NCBI RefSeq assembly: GCF_021278985.1
Contig: NZ_CP082833.1
Location: forward strand, 3,658,001 to 3,722,000
Source of the DNA: Citrobacter rodentium NBRC 105723 = DSM 16636
GTDB taxonomy: Bacteria > Pseudomonadota > Gammaproteobacteria > Enterobacterales > Enterobacteriaceae
DNA length: 64,000 nt
Direction of reading: 5' to 3'
The notes under the pieces are model-generated. The model saw only the letters and a program-made list of their open reading frames with translations, made no database searches and was not told the DNA's origin. Below are positions 45,380 to 55,978 of this stretch, in pieces; positions within the stretch are counted from its first letter, which is position 1, and each line of letters begins with the position of its first letter. The translations under genes were made by a program, and so were the position numbers.

Positions 45380-45407
45380 GCGCGGTATCAGACCGCGCTT
45401 TTTTTAT
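45380..45407 (+). terminator. narK terminator
   Basis: GCGCGGT and ACCGCGC with a five-base loop, followed by seven T. Confidence 0.85.
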
Positions 45408-45747
45408 CCCGCAATTAGTTACAACATACTGATAATTACTGACGGCCTCGCCAGACGCCAGCACTGGGGTAATTGGGGTCAGCCAGAGGGGCATACCCCT
45501 TAATACCCACTTCGATGAAATTTAACATTTATGGAATGCGCGTGTTAAAATAACAATAATAAAAACAGAAGGTTATATGGATTTATTGAATTACCCCAAA
45601 GGGGTATAACAAAATTCTCCCCCTGTTTTCATCCCGGTCTGCCTTGATCGTTATCAATTCCCATGCCCTTTCAGCGCGTTACCTTCGCTGCCAGTCAAGC
45701 AATGTCGATTTATCAGAGAGCCGTCAGGCTCCAACAGGAGAGAACCG
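45408..45747 (+). promoter_or_regulatory. narGHJI promoter region
   Basis: A perfect FNR site, TTGATCGTTATCAA (45644-45657), lies about 41 bases before the expected transcription start near 45692. NarL-type heptamers TACCCCT (45494-45500) and TACCCAC (45504-45510) lie about 190 bases upstream. A palindrome TACCCCAAAGGGGTA (45592-45606) lies near -93. The arrangement resembles that of E. coli narG, where IHF bends the region between. AGGAGAG precedes the narG ATG. Confidence 0.82.
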
Positions 45748-48700
45748 ATGAGTAAATTCCTGGACCGGTTTCGCTACTTCAAGCAGAAGGGCGAAACCTT
45801 TGCCGATGGGCACGGCCAGCTTCTCGAAACCAACCGGGACTGGGAGGATGGATATCGCCAGCGCTGGCAGCATGATAAAGTTGTGCGCTCAACGCACGGC
45901 GTAAACTGCACCGGCTCCTGCAGCTGGAAAATCTACGTCAAAAACGGTCTGGTGACCTGGGAAACCCAGCAGACCGACTACCCGCGTACCCGCCCCGACA
46001 TGCCTAATCACGAACCGCGCGGCTGCCCGCGCGGCGCGAGCTACTCCTGGTATCTCTACAGCGCTAACCGACTGAAATACCCGCTGATGCGTAAACGCCT
46101 GATGAAGATGTGGCGCGATGCGAAGAAACTGCACAGCGATCCGGTTGACGCCTGGGCTTCCATTATCGAAGACGCCGACAAAGCGAAAAGCTTTAAGCAG
46201 GCGCGTGGCCGCGGCGGTTTTGTCCGCTCCTCCTGGCAGGAAGTGAACGAGCTGATTGCCGCCTCTAACGTCTATACCATCAAAACCTACGGTCCGGACC
46301 GCGTCGCGGGCTTTTCGCCTATCCCGGCGATGTCGATGGTCTCTTACGCCTCCGGCGCGCGCTATCTGTCGCTGATTGGCGGTACCTGCCTGAGCTTCTA
46401 CGACTGGTACTGCGACCTGCCACCAGCCTCCCCGCAAACCTGGGGCGAGCAGACCGACGTGCCGGAGTCTGCCGACTGGTACAACTCCAGCTACATTATC
46501 GCCTGGGGCTCCAACGTGCCGCAGACCCGTACTCCGGATGCCCACTTCTTCACCGAAGTGCGCTACAAAGGCACCAAAACCGTTGCGGTTACCCCGGACT
46601 ACGCTGAAATCGCCAAGCTGTGCGATCTGTGGCTGGCGCCGAAGCAGGGCACCGATGCGGCAATGGCGCTGGCGATGGGCCACGTTATGCTGCGCGAGTT
46701 CCATCTCGACAACCCGAGCCAGTACTTTACCGACTATGTGCGTCGTTATACCGACATGCCGATGCTGGTGATGCTGGAAGAGCGTGACGGCTACTACGCC
46801 GCAGGCCGTATGCTGCGCGCCGCCGATCTCGTTGATGCGCTGGGACAGGAAAATAACCCGCAGTGGAAAACCGTCGCCATGAACAGCAACGGCGACATGG
46901 TGGCGCCGAACGGTTCTATCGGCTTCCGTTGGGGCGAGAAGGGCAAATGGAACCTCGAACAGCGTGACGGGACATCCGGCGAGGAGACCGAGCTGCAACT
47001 GAGCCTGCTGGGCAGCCAGGACGAGATAGCTGAAGTCGGCTTCCCGTACTTCGGCGGTGAAGGCACTGAGCACTTTAATAAAGTCGAACTGGAAAACGTC
47101 CTGCTGCACAAACTGCCGGCCAAACGCCTGCAGCTGGCGGACGGTTCTTCGGCGCTGGTGACCACCGTTTACGACCTGACGATGGCCAACTATGGTCTGG
47201 AGCGTGGCCTGAACGACGCCAACTGCGCAACCAGCTATGACGACATTAAAGCGTATACCCCGGCGTGGGCCGAGCAGATCACCGGCGTACCGCGCGCGCA
47301 GATCGTGCGTATCGCCCGTGAATTTGCCGATAACGCTGATAAAACCCACGGACGATCCATGATCATCGTTGGCGCCGGTCTGAACCACTGGTATCACCTT
47401 GATATGAACTACCGCGGCCTGATCAACATGCTGGTGTTCTGCGGCTGTATCGGGCAGAGCGGCGGCGGCTGGGCGCACTACGTCGGTCAGGAAAAACTGC
47501 GTCCGCAGACCGGCTGGCAGCCGCTGGCGTTCGCCCTTGACTGGCAGCGTCCGGCGCGTCATATGAACAGCACCTCTTACTTCTACAACCACTCCAGCCA
47601 GTGGCGTTATGAGACGGTCACCGCCCAGGAGCTGCTGTCGCCGCTGGCGGACAAATCCCGCTACAGCGGTCATCTGATCGACTTCAACGTGCGCGCTGAA
47701 CGCATGGGCTGGCTGCCGTCGGCACCGCAGTTAGGCACCAACCCGCTGACCCTCGCTGAAAAAGCGAAAAAAGCGGGCATGACGCCGGTCGACTACACCG
47801 TTAAAGCGTTGAAAGAGGGTTCTCTGCGCTTTGCGGCGGAGCAGCCGGAAAACGGTAAAAACCATCCGCGTAACCTGTTTATCTGGCGCTCCAACCTGCT
47901 GGGTTCTTCCGGTAAAGGCCATGAGTACATGCTGAAGTATCTGCTGGGCACCGAACACGGTATTCAGGGTAAAGATCTCGGTCAGCAGGGCGGCGTGAAG
48001 CCGGAAGAGGTGGAATGGCGGGATAACGGTCTTGACGGCAAGCTGGATCTGGTGGTGACGCTGGACTTCCGTCTGTCGAGCACCTGCCTGTACTCTGATA
48101 TCGTGCTGCCGACCGCCACCTGGTATGAGAAAGACGATATGAATACCTCGGATATGCATCCGTTTATTCATCCGCTTTCCGCCGCCGTCGACCCGGCCTG
48201 GGAGTCGAAAAGCGACTGGGAAATCTACAAAGGCATCGCGAAGAAATTCTCTGAGGTGTGCGTCGGCCATCTCGGCCAGGAAACGGACGTCGTCACGCTG
48301 CCGATCCAGCACGACTCCGCCGCCGAACTGGCGCAGCCGCTGGATGTGAAAGACTGGAAAAAAGGCGAATGCGATCTGATCCCTGGCGTTACCGCGCCGC
48401 ACATCATGACCGTAGAGCGTGACTATCCGGCGATGTACGAGCGTTTTACTTCTATCGGCCCGCTGATGGAGAAAATCGGCAACGGCGGTAAAGGCATCGC
48501 CTGGAATACCCAGAGCGAAATGGATCTGCTGCGTAAGCTCAATTACACCAAGGCCGACGGCCCGGCGAAAGGCCAGCCGATGCTTAATACCGCCATTGAC
48601 GCGGCGGAGATGATCCTGACGTTAGCGCCGGAAACCAACGGCCAGGTGGCGGTGAAAGCCTGGGCGGCGCTCAGCGAGTTTACCGGTCGCGACCATACCC

Positions 48701-49491
48701 ATCTGGCGCGTAATAAAGAAGAGGAGAAGATCCGCTTCCGCGATATCCAGGCGCAGCCGCGTAAGATCATCTCCAGCCCGACCTGGTCAGGCCTTGAAGA
48801 CGAGCATGTCTCTTATAACGCTGGCTACACCAACGTTCATGAACTGATCCCGTGGCGTACGCTCTCGGGCCGTCAGTCGCTGTATCAGGATCACCAGTGG
48901 ATGCGCGACTTTGGCGAAAGCCTGCTGGTTTACCGTCCGCCTATCGACACCCGTTCGGTAAAAGCGGTCATCGGCGAGAAGTCCAACGGCAACCCGGAAA
49001 AAGCGCTCAACTTCCTGACGCCGCACCAGAAGTGGGGTATCCACTCCACTTACAGCGACAACCTGCTGATGCTGACCCTGTCGCGCGGCGGTCCGATTGT
49101 CTGGATGAGTGAAACCGACGCCAAAGAGCTGGGCATTGAAGATAACGACTGGATCGAAGTGTTTAACAGCAACGGCGCGCTGACCGCCCGCGCGGTGGTG
49201 AGCCAGCGCGTACCGGCCGGGATGACCATGATGTACCACGCGCAGGAACGTATCGTGAACCTGCCGGGATCGGAAATTACCCAACAGCGCGGCGGGATCC
49301 ATAACTCGGTCACCCGTATTACGCCGAAACCGACCCATATGATCGGCGGCTATGCGCAACTGGCCTACGGCTTTAACTACTATGGCACCGTCGGTTCTAA
49401 CCGCGATGAGTTTGTGGTGGTTCGTAAGATGAAGAACATTCACTGGTTGGATGGCGAAGACAATGACCAGGTACAGGAGAGCGTAAAATGA
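45748..49491 (+). CDS. narG: Respiratory nitrate reductase alpha subunit NarG
   Basis: A 1247-residue catalytic subunit holding bis-MGD molybdenum and the FS0 [4Fe-4S] cluster. The N-terminal site STHGVNCTGSCSWKIYVKNG shows the histidine and cysteine ligands of FS0. SYASGARYLSLIGG-TCLSFYDW holds the region of the Mo-ligand aspartate. It reduces nitrate to nitrite on the cytoplasmic face of the membrane using quinol electrons passed by NarI and NarH. Its stop overlaps the narH start by four bases. The long antisense frames here are shadows. Confidence 0.98.
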   Translation: MSKFLDRFRYFKQKGETFADGHGQLLETNRDWEDGYRQRWQHDKVVRSTHGVNCTGSCSWKIYVKNGLVTWETQQTDYPRTRPDMPNHEPRGCPRGASYSWYLYSANRLKYPLMRKRLMKMWRDAKKLHSDPVDAWASIIEDADKAKSFKQARGRGGFVRSSWQEVNELIAASNVYTIKTYGPDRVAGFSPIPAMSMVSYASGARYLSLIGGTCLSFYDWYCDLPPASPQTWGEQTDVPESADWYNSSYIIAWGSNVPQTRTPDAHFFTEVRYKGTKTVAVTPDYAEIAKLCDLWLAPKQGTDAAMALAMGHVMLREFHLDNPSQYFTDYVRRYTDMPMLVMLEERDGYYAAGRMLRAADLVDALGQENNPQWKTVAMNSNGDMVAPNGSIGFRWGEKGKWNLEQRDGTSGEETELQLSLLGSQDEIAEVGFPYFGGEGTEHFNKVELENVLLHKLPAKRLQLADGSSALVTTVYDLTMANYGLERGLNDANCATSYDDIKAYTPAWAEQITGVPRAQIVRIAREFADNADKTHGRSMIIVGAGLNHWYHLDMNYRGLINMLVFCGCIGQSGGGWAHYVGQEKLRPQTGWQPLAFALDWQRPARHMNSTSYFYNHSSQWRYETVTAQELLSPLADKSRYSGHLIDFNVRAERMGWLPSAPQLGTNPLTLAEKAKKAGMTPVDYTVKALKEGSLRFAAEQPENGKNHPRNLFIWRSNLLGSSGKGHEYMLKYLLGTEHGIQGKDLGQQGGVKPEEVEWRDNGLDGKLDLVVTLDFRLSSTCLYSDIVLPTATWYEKDDMNTSDMHPFIHPLSAAVDPAWESKSDWEIYKGIAKKFSEVCVGHLGQETDVVTLPIQHDSAAELAQPLDVKDWKKGECDLIPGVTAPHIMTVERDYPAMYERFTSIGPLMEKIGNGGKGIAWNTQSEMDLLRKLNYTKADGPAKGQPMLNTAIDAAEMILTLAPETNGQVAVKAWAALSEFTGRDHTHLARNKEEEKIRFRDIQAQPRKIISSPTWSGLEDEHVSYNAGYTNVHELIPWRTLSGRQSLYQDHQWMRDFGESLLVYRPPIDTRSVKAVIGEKSNGNPEKALNFLTPHQKWGIHSTYSDNLLMLTLSRGGPIVWMSETDAKELGIEDNDWIEVFNSNGALTARAVVSQRVPAGMTMMYHAQERIVNLPGSEITQQRGGIHNSVTRITPKPTHMIGGYAQLAYGFNYYGTVGSNRDEFVVVRKMKNIHWLDGEDNDQVQESVK

Positions 49492-51023
49492 AAATTCGTT
49501 CACAAGTCGGCATGGTGCTGAATCTCGATAAGTGCATCGGCTGCCACACCTGTTCAGTGACCTGTAAAAACGTCTGGACCAGCCGTGAAGGCATGGAGTA
49601 CGCCTGGTTCAATAACGTGGAAAGCAAGCCGGGCGTCGGTTTCCCGAACGACTGGGAAAACCAGGAGAAGTGGAAGGGCGGCTGGATACGTAAAATCAAC
49701 GGCAAGCTGCAGCCGCGCATGGGCAGCCGCGTGATGCTGCTCGGTAAAATCTTCGCTAACCCGCATCTGCCGGGCATTGATGATTATTATGAGCCGTTTG
49801 ACTACGACTACCAGAACCTGCACAACGCGCCGGAAAGCAAACACCAGCCGATCGCCCGTCCGCGCTCGCTGATCACCGGCAAGCGTATGGACAAGATCAC
49901 CAGCGGCCCGAACTGGGAAGAGATTCTCGGTGGTGAATTCGAAAAACGCGCCAAAGATCAGAACTTTGAGAACATGCAGAAGGCGATGTACGGTCAGTTC
50001 GAAAACACCTTCATGATGTATCTGCCGCGTCTGTGCGAGCACTGCCTGAACCCGGCGTGCGTGGCGACCTGTCCGAGCGGCGCGATCTACAAGCGCGAAG
50101 AAGACGGCATTGTGCTGATCGACCAGGACAAGTGCCGCGGCTGGCGGATGTGCATCACCGGCTGTCCGTACAAGAAGATCTACTTCAACTGGAAGAGCGG
50201 TAAATCGGAGAAGTGCATCTTCTGCTATCCGCGTATCGAGGCCGGTCAGCCGACCGTCTGCTCCGAAACCTGTGTCGGCCGTATTCGCTACCTCGGCGTA
50301 CTGCTGTACGACGCGGACGCGATTGAAAATGCCGCCAGCACGGAAAATGAGAAAGACCTGTATCAGCGTCAGCTGGACGTGTTCCTCGATCCGAACGATC
50401 CGGCGGTGATCGAGCAGGCGCTGAAAGACGGCGTGCCGCAGAGCGTGATTGACGCCGCGCAGCAGTCGCCGGTGTACAAAATGGCGATGGACTGGAAGCT
50501 GGCGCTGCCGCTGCATCCGGAATACCGTACCCTGCCAATGGTCTGGTACGTGCCGCCGCTGTCGCCGATTCAGTCTGCCGCTGACGCCGGTGAGCTGGGC
50601 AGCAACGGTATTCTGCCGGACGTGGAAAGCCTGCGTATTCCGGTTCAGTATCTGGCGAACCTGCTGACGGCGGGCGATACCCAGCCGGTGCTGCTGGCGC
50701 TGAAGCGTATGTTGGCGATGCGTCACTACAAACGCGCGGAAACCGTTGACGGTAAAGTCGATACCCGCGCGCTGGAAGAGGTGGGGCTGAGTGAAGCGCA
50801 GGCCCAGGAGATGTACCGCTATCTGGCGATCGCCAACTACGAAGATCGTTTCGTGGTGCCGAGCAGCCATCGTGAACTGGCGCGTGACGCGTTCCCGGAG
50901 AAAAGCGGCTGTGGCTTTACCTTCGGCGACGGCTGCCACGGTTCTGACAGCAAGTTCAACCTGTTCAACAGTCGCCGCATTGACGCCGTCGATGTGACCA
51001 GTAAAACGGAGTCGCACCAATGA
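49488..51023 (+). CDS. narH: Respiratory nitrate reductase beta subunit NarH
   Basis: A 511-residue iron-sulfur subunit with four cysteine groups: CIGCHTCSVTCKN, CEHCLNPACVATCPSGAI, CRGWRMCITGCPYKK (one cysteine replaced by tryptophan, which makes a [3Fe-4S] cluster) and CIFCYPRIEAGQPTVCSETC. It carries electrons from NarI haems to NarG. Its start and stop overlap those of narG and narJ. Confidence 0.98.
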   Translation: MKIRSQVGMVLNLDKCIGCHTCSVTCKNVWTSREGMEYAWFNNVESKPGVGFPNDWENQEKWKGGWIRKINGKLQPRMGSRVMLLGKIFANPHLPGIDDYYEPFDYDYQNLHNAPESKHQPIARPRSLITGKRMDKITSGPNWEEILGGEFEKRAKDQNFENMQKAMYGQFENTFMMYLPRLCEHCLNPACVATCPSGAIYKREEDGIVLIDQDKCRGWRMCITGCPYKKIYFNWKSGKSEKCIFCYPRIEAGQPTVCSETCVGRIRYLGVLLYDADAIENAASTENEKDLYQRQLDVFLDPNDPAVIEQALKDGVPQSVIDAAQQSPVYKMAMDWKLALPLHPEYRTLPMVWYVPPLSPIQSAADAGELGSNGILPDVESLRIPVQYLANLLTAGDTQPVLLALKRMLAMRHYKRAETVDGKVDTRALEEVGLSEAQAQEMYRYLAIANYEDRFVVPSSHRELARDAFPEKSGCGFTFGDGCHGSDSKFNLFNSRRIDAVDVTSKTESHQ

Positions 51024-51730
51024 TCGAACTCGTCATTGTTTCGCGTCTGCTTGAGTACCCGGATGCTGCCCTGTGGCAGCATCAGCAGGAACTCTATGAG
51101 GCGCTCGCGTCAGCAGAAAACCTTGATAAAGAGGATGCGCACCGGCTCAGCGTCTTCCTGCGCGATCTGACCGCGCAGGATATGCTGGATGTTCAGGCCC
51201 GCTATAGCGAACTGTTTGACCGTGGCCGGGCGACCTCGCTGCTGCTGTTCGAACACGTTCACGGCGAATCCCGCGATCGCGGCCAGGCAATGGTTGATCT
51301 GATGGCGCAGTATGAGCAGCACGGGCTCCAGCTTGACAGCCGCGAGCTGCCGGATCATCTGCCGCTCTATCTGGAGTACCTGGCGCAGTTGCCGAAACGC
51401 GAGGCGCTGGGCGGTTTACAGGATATCGCGCCGATTCTGGCGCTGCTGAGCGCGCGTCTGCAACAGCGCGAAAGCCGTTATGCGGTGCTGTTCGATCTGC
51501 TGCTGAAGCTGGCGAACACCACTATCGACAGTGACAAAGTCGCTGAAAAAATAGCGGATGAAGCGCGCGACGACACGCCGCAGGCGCTTGATGCGGTCTG
51601 GGAAGAGGAGCAGGTGAAATTCTTTGCCGATCGGGGCTGCAATGATTCTGAAATCGCTGCTCACCAGCGTCGTTTTGCCGGCGCCGTGGCGCCGCAGTAT
51701 CTGAATATCACCACCGGAGGACAGCAATAA
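51020..51730 (+). CDS. narJ: Nitrate reductase maturation chaperone NarJ
   Basis: A 236-residue all-helical chaperone of the TorD/NarJ family that helps insert the molybdenum cofactor and FeS cluster in NarG before membrane attachment. Motifs include FEHVHGESRDRGQAMVDLMA and the ELPDHLPLYLEYLAQLP helix. It overlaps narH by four bases and narI by one. Confidence 0.96.
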   Translation: MIELVIVSRLLEYPDAALWQHQQELYEALASAENLDKEDAHRLSVFLRDLTAQDMLDVQARYSELFDRGRATSLLLFEHVHGESRDRGQAMVDLMAQYEQHGLQLDSRELPDHLPLYLEYLAQLPKREALGGLQDIAPILALLSARLQQRESRYAVLFDLLLKLANTTIDSDKVAEKIADEARDDTPQALDAVWEEEQVKFFADRGCNDSEIAAHQRRFAGAVAPQYLNITTGGQQ

Positions 51731-52407
51731 TGCACTTCCTGAATATGTTCTTCTTTGATATCTACCCGTACATCGCCGGGTCGGTCTTTCTGATTGGTAG
51801 CTGGCTGCGTTATGACTACGGTCAGTACACGTGGCGCGCGGCATCCAGCCAGATGCTGGATCGCAAGGGGATGAATATGGCCTCGAACCTGTTCCACTTC
51901 GGGATTCTGGGGATCTTTGCCGGCCATTTCCTCGGGATGCTGACGCCGCACTGGATGTATGAAGCCTGGCTGCCTATTGACGTTAAGCAGAAGATGGCGA
52001 TGATCGGCGGCGGCGCAGCTGGCCTGATGACTCTGGTTGGCGGCGTATTGCTGCTGAAGCGCCGTTTGTTCAGCCCGCGCGTACGCGCAACCACCACCGG
52101 TGCGGATATACTAATCCTCTCGCTGCTGGTGATTCAGTGCGCGCTGGGGCTGCTGACTATCCCGTTCTCCGCCCAGCATATGGACGGCAGCGAGATGATG
52201 AAGCTGGTCGGCTGGGCGCAGTCGGTCGTGACCTTCCACGGCGGCGCATCGGCGCACCTGGACGGCGTGGCGTTTATTTTCCGCCTGCACCTGGTGCTCG
52301 GAATGACGCTGTTCCTGCTGTTCCCGTTCTCGCGTCTGGTACATATCTGGAGCGCGCCGGTAGAGTATCTGACGCGTAAATACCAGCTGGTGCGCGCGCG
52401 TCACTGA
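51730..52407 (+). CDS. narI: Respiratory nitrate reductase gamma subunit NarI
   Basis: A 225-residue membrane cytochrome b with five helices that oxidises quinol and holds two haems. Haem-ligand histidines lie in the helices around NLFHFGILGIFAGHFLG and FRLHLVLGMTLFLLFPFSRLVHIWSAP. It starts with MHFLNMFFFDIYPYIAGSVF. It is the last narGHJI gene, followed by a terminator. Confidence 0.97.
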   Translation: MHFLNMFFFDIYPYIAGSVFLIGSWLRYDYGQYTWRAASSQMLDRKGMNMASNLFHFGILGIFAGHFLGMLTPHWMYEAWLPIDVKQKMAMIGGGAAGLMTLVGGVLLLKRRLFSPRVRATTTGADILILSLLVIQCALGLLTIPFSAQHMDGSEMMKLVGWAQSVVTFHGGASAHLDGVAFIFRLHLVLGMTLFLLFPFSRLVHIWSAPVEYLTRKYQLVRARH

Positions 52408-52427
52408 TTTCGCATTTGCAAAACGCT

Positions 52428-52452
52428 AACCCTGCTCCGGCAGGGTTTTTTG
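52428..52452 (+). terminator. narGHJI terminator
   Basis: AACCCTG and CAGGGTT arms around CTCCGG, followed by a T run, 20 bases after the narI stop. Confidence 0.85.
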
Positions 52453-52454
52453 TT

Positions 52455-52736
52455 TGTAGTGTTAGTGTCGGATGGCTACCTGCGTGCGGCCTGTAGGCCT
52501 GATAAGCGTAGCGCCATCAGGCGGTAAATTTGTCGGATGGCGGCTGCGCCTTATCCGACCTACGTGTGGCCCGGCTGATGGCTCTGAGGGGGCTGTAGGC
52601 CTGATAAGCGTAGCGCCATCAGGCGGTAAAATTTGTCGGATGGCGGCAGCGCCTTATCCGACCTACGTGTAGTCTGGTTGATGGCGCTCTGCGTGCGGTC
52701 TGTAGGCCTGATAAGCGTAGCGCCATCAGGCATTGG
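52455..52736. repeat. Cluster of REP/BIME repeats
   Basis: TGTAGGCCTGATAAGCGTAG, followed by CGCCATCAGGC, occurs three times (starting about 52491, 52594 and 52701). Between them are inverted units GTCGGATGGCGGC-GCGCCTTATCCGACCTACG. The alternating order is typical of BIME elements. It sits between the nar terminator and the tRNA repeats. It is not a CRISPR array: units are palindromic and separated by variants of the same sequence. Confidence 0.85.
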
Positions 52737-52977
52737 TCGAAGCTTCTCATCCTTCCCCATCAGAGGCTCAACGAGACTAAAGAGAATGATTTTGACTAAG
52801 AATGGTGGTGGGGGAAGGATTACTCGGCGCGTTGCGCCTCGCCCTTCGGGTCGTTGCCTGCGGCAACGCTTTCTCGCTGCGCTCGAATCGAACCTTGGTC
52901 GAAGCTTCTCATCCTTCCCCTCAGTGGCTGAACGAGACTAAAGAGAAAGATTTAAGTTAAGTGACTATATAAAAGAA
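52737..52977 (-). repeat. tRNA-Tyr downstream repeat region (rtT-like)
   Basis: A 19-base copy of the tRNA-Tyr 3' end (TGGTGGTGGGGGAAGGATT on the plus strand) lies at 52803-52821, followed by about 110 bases also found in the spacer between the tRNA genes. The block GGTCGAAGCTTCTCATCCTT recurs at about 52736 and 52895. This is the layout of the E. coli tyrT downstream repeats, which encode rtT RNA and the tpr ORF. I see no convincing tpr protein here. Confidence 0.7.
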
Positions 52978-53062
<85 letters not shown>

Positions 53063-53272
53063 ACGGGGTAGATAAATTTTGAGGTACAACGTGATGATGG
53101 TGGTGGGGGAAGGATTATTCGTCGCTTCGCTCCTCACCCTTCGGGCCGTTGCCGTTGGCAACGTTCTCTCGCTTTCGCTCGAGTCGAACCTTAATCGAAG
53201 GTTCTCACCCTTCCCGACAAGTGAAAAAATCAACATTGCCTGTCGGTGTAACTACATTGCTGTAGTGAATAA
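53063..53272 (-). repeat. tRNA-Tyr spacer with tRNA-end repeat
   Basis: A 210-bp spacer between the two tRNA genes. It carries a 19-base copy of the tRNA 3' end (53098-53116) and a unit homologous to that at 52803. The rest holds no ORF. Confidence 0.7.
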
Positions 53273-53357
<85 letters not shown>

Positions 53358-53397
53358 ACGGGGTAATGCTATTACTGGCCTGCTTCCTTTCGGGAAG

Positions 53398-53433
53398 CGG
53401 GGCGCATCATATCAAATGACGCGCCGCTGTAAA
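53398..53433 (-). promoter_or_regulatory. Stringent tyrT promoter
   Basis: On the minus strand TTTACA (53428-53433), 16 bp, TATGAT (53406-53411) and a GCGCCCCGC discriminator match the tyrT promoter, which is ppGpp-sensitive in E. coli because of this GC-rich discriminator. Confidence 0.85.
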
Positions 53434-53514
53434 GCATTCCGGTGAGAAAAATTAACTGGTTGCCTGATTTTTACCCATGAAGCTGGAAAGCTAACCAACG
53501 CATTTCTCAGGCGA

Positions 53515-54357
<843 letters not shown>

Positions 54358-54408
54358 TTGCAGCGGTAATCCTGTTGAGAATGTTTGCATAAAGGGTACT
54401 GTCAGCCG

Positions 54409-54867
54409 TTACTGACCGCAGCACTTTTTGAATTTTTTGCCTGACCCGCACGGACAGGCATCGTTTCGACCAAACTGCGGGCGTGTGCCGTCAATATAGT
54501 ACCACTCACCGTTTTCTTTTATAAAACGTGAGCGTTCAATGATAGCACCCGTTTTGCCGTGTTCGCGATAACGGGCGACAAAGCTGACATAACCAGTTTT
54601 GTCATCTTCGGACCTGATGTGTTCAAATAGCGTTAAGCCGAGCCATTCGGTACTGGCGAATCCGGCGACGATGTCATCGCGAAATGCCGCGGCCTGGCAG
54701 GCCGGGTGCCAGGTTCTGATAAGATAATCTGCGTCTTTCATCACAAAAGCGCAGTAACGAGAACGCATGAGGTGTGACGGATCGGGTGCAACTTGCTCGC
54801 CAGACACATATCGATGGCAACATAGGCTATACTCGACAGCACTACCACAGGGACAAAGCTGAGTCAC
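54409..54867 (-). CDS. ychJ: SEC-C motif protein YchJ
   Basis: A 152-residue protein with two SEC-C zinc motifs: CPCGSAVEYSLCCHRY at the N-terminus and CPCGSGKKFKKCC at the C-terminus, around an NTF2-like core (DADYLIRTWHPAC). Function is unknown, though zinc binding is likely. Same place and size as in E. coli. Confidence 0.93.
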   Translation of the reverse strand: MTQLCPCGSAVEYSLCCHRYVSGEQVAPDPSHLMRSRYCAFVMKDADYLIRTWHPACQAAAFRDDIVAGFASTEWLGLTLFEHIRSEDDKTGYVSFVARYREHGKTGAIIERSRFIKENGEWYYIDGTRPQFGRNDACPCGSGKKFKKCCGQ

Positions 54868-54978
54868 GAATAATCTCCCTGATAAAAAAACGGCGAATAA
54901 AAAAGTCCGGGTAGCGCTATGTTAACTGAGCAATGGAGTTGTTGCTACGCTCGTAATCCAGGGGAAGTTTGTAGGTCA

Positions 54979-55887
54979 ATGAGAAAAATGAAAATAGGTC
55001 TGGCGCTGGGTTCTGGTGCAGCGCGAGGCTGGTCGCATATTGGTGTCATCAAGGCCCTGAAGCAGATGGGTATTGATATTGACATCGTCGCAGGGTGTTC
55101 AATCGGTTCGTTAGTCGGCGCGGCGTACGCCTGTAATAAACTGCCAGCGCTTGAAGAGTGGGTCTGTTCATTCAGCTACTGGGATGTTTTGCGCCTGATG
55201 GATCTCTCATGGCGAAGGGGCGGATTGTTGCGCGGCGAACGCGTATTCAACCAGTACCGCCACATCATGCCGGTGGAAAACATTGAACAATGTTCCCGTC
55301 GTTTTGCAACCGTGGCCACTAATCTTAGCACCGGACGCGAATTATGGTTTACGGAAGGCGATCTGCACCTCGCGGTGCGCGCATCCTGTAGTATTCCTGG
55401 TCTGATGTCTCCGGTCGCGCATAATGGCTACTGGCTGGTTGACGGCGGCGTGGTCAATCCGGTTCCCATTTCGCTTACCCGCGCGATGGGGGCGGATATT
55501 GTCATTGCCGTCGATCTGCAACACGACGCCCATCTTATGCAGCAGGATTTGCTTTCGCCCACGATACAAGGTGAAAGTGCAGAGAACGAGAGTGAAGGGG
55601 GATCGTGGCGCGTGCGGTTAAAAGAGCGGCTGGGTAATATTACTGCCCGTCGCGTTGTCTCCGCGCCGACGGCAATGGAAATCATGACGACATCCATCCA
55701 GGTGCTGGAAAATCGACTTAAGCGTAATCGTATGGCCGGCGATCCGCCTGACATACTGATACAACCGTTCTGTCCGCAAATATCTACGCTGGATTTTCAT
55801 CGTGCCCATGCCGCTATTGAAGCAGGGCAGCTTGCGGTTGAAAAAAAGATGGACGAACTTTTACCTCTGGTGCGTGCAGACGTTTGA
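54979..55887 (+). CDS. rssA: Patatin-like phospholipase RssA
   Basis: A 302-residue patatin-family protein. The ATG at 54979 (MRKMKIGLALGSGAARGW) is chosen because it matches the family start and the earlier ATG at 54919 gives unrelated residues. The oxyanion loop GSGAARGWS, nucleophile GCSIGS and catalytic aspartate VDGG are present. It is cotranscribed with rssB in E. coli but is not needed for RpoS control. Confidence 0.94.
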   Translation: MRKMKIGLALGSGAARGWSHIGVIKALKQMGIDIDIVAGCSIGSLVGAAYACNKLPALEEWVCSFSYWDVLRLMDLSWRRGGLLRGERVFNQYRHIMPVENIEQCSRRFATVATNLSTGRELWFTEGDLHLAVRASCSIPGLMSPVAHNGYWLVDGGVVNPVPISLTRAMGADIVIAVDLQHDAHLMQQDLLSPTIQGESAENESEGGSWRVRLKERLGNITARRVVSAPTAMEIMTTSIQVLENRLKRNRMAGDPPDILIQPFCPQISTLDFHRAHAAIEAGQLAVEKKMDELLPLVRADV

Positions 55888-55978
55888 CGTGCCTTTTTAT
55901 CTACACTTAAGCAAATTCTGACAGGCAGGTACGGCAATCCCATGCCACTATTGATTAAAGCCAGTCAGGGGAGAGAAC

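Noticed and set aside
45889..47673. 594-codon minus-strand ORF
   Set aside because: Shadow of narG; no recognisable domain and no ribosome site.
49554..51020. 488-codon minus-strand ORF
   Set aside because: Shadow of narH.
52455..52736. Regular repeats that could suggest a CRISPR array
   Set aside because: Units are palindromic REP/BIME elements with variable but related spacing; there are no unique spacers and no cas genes.
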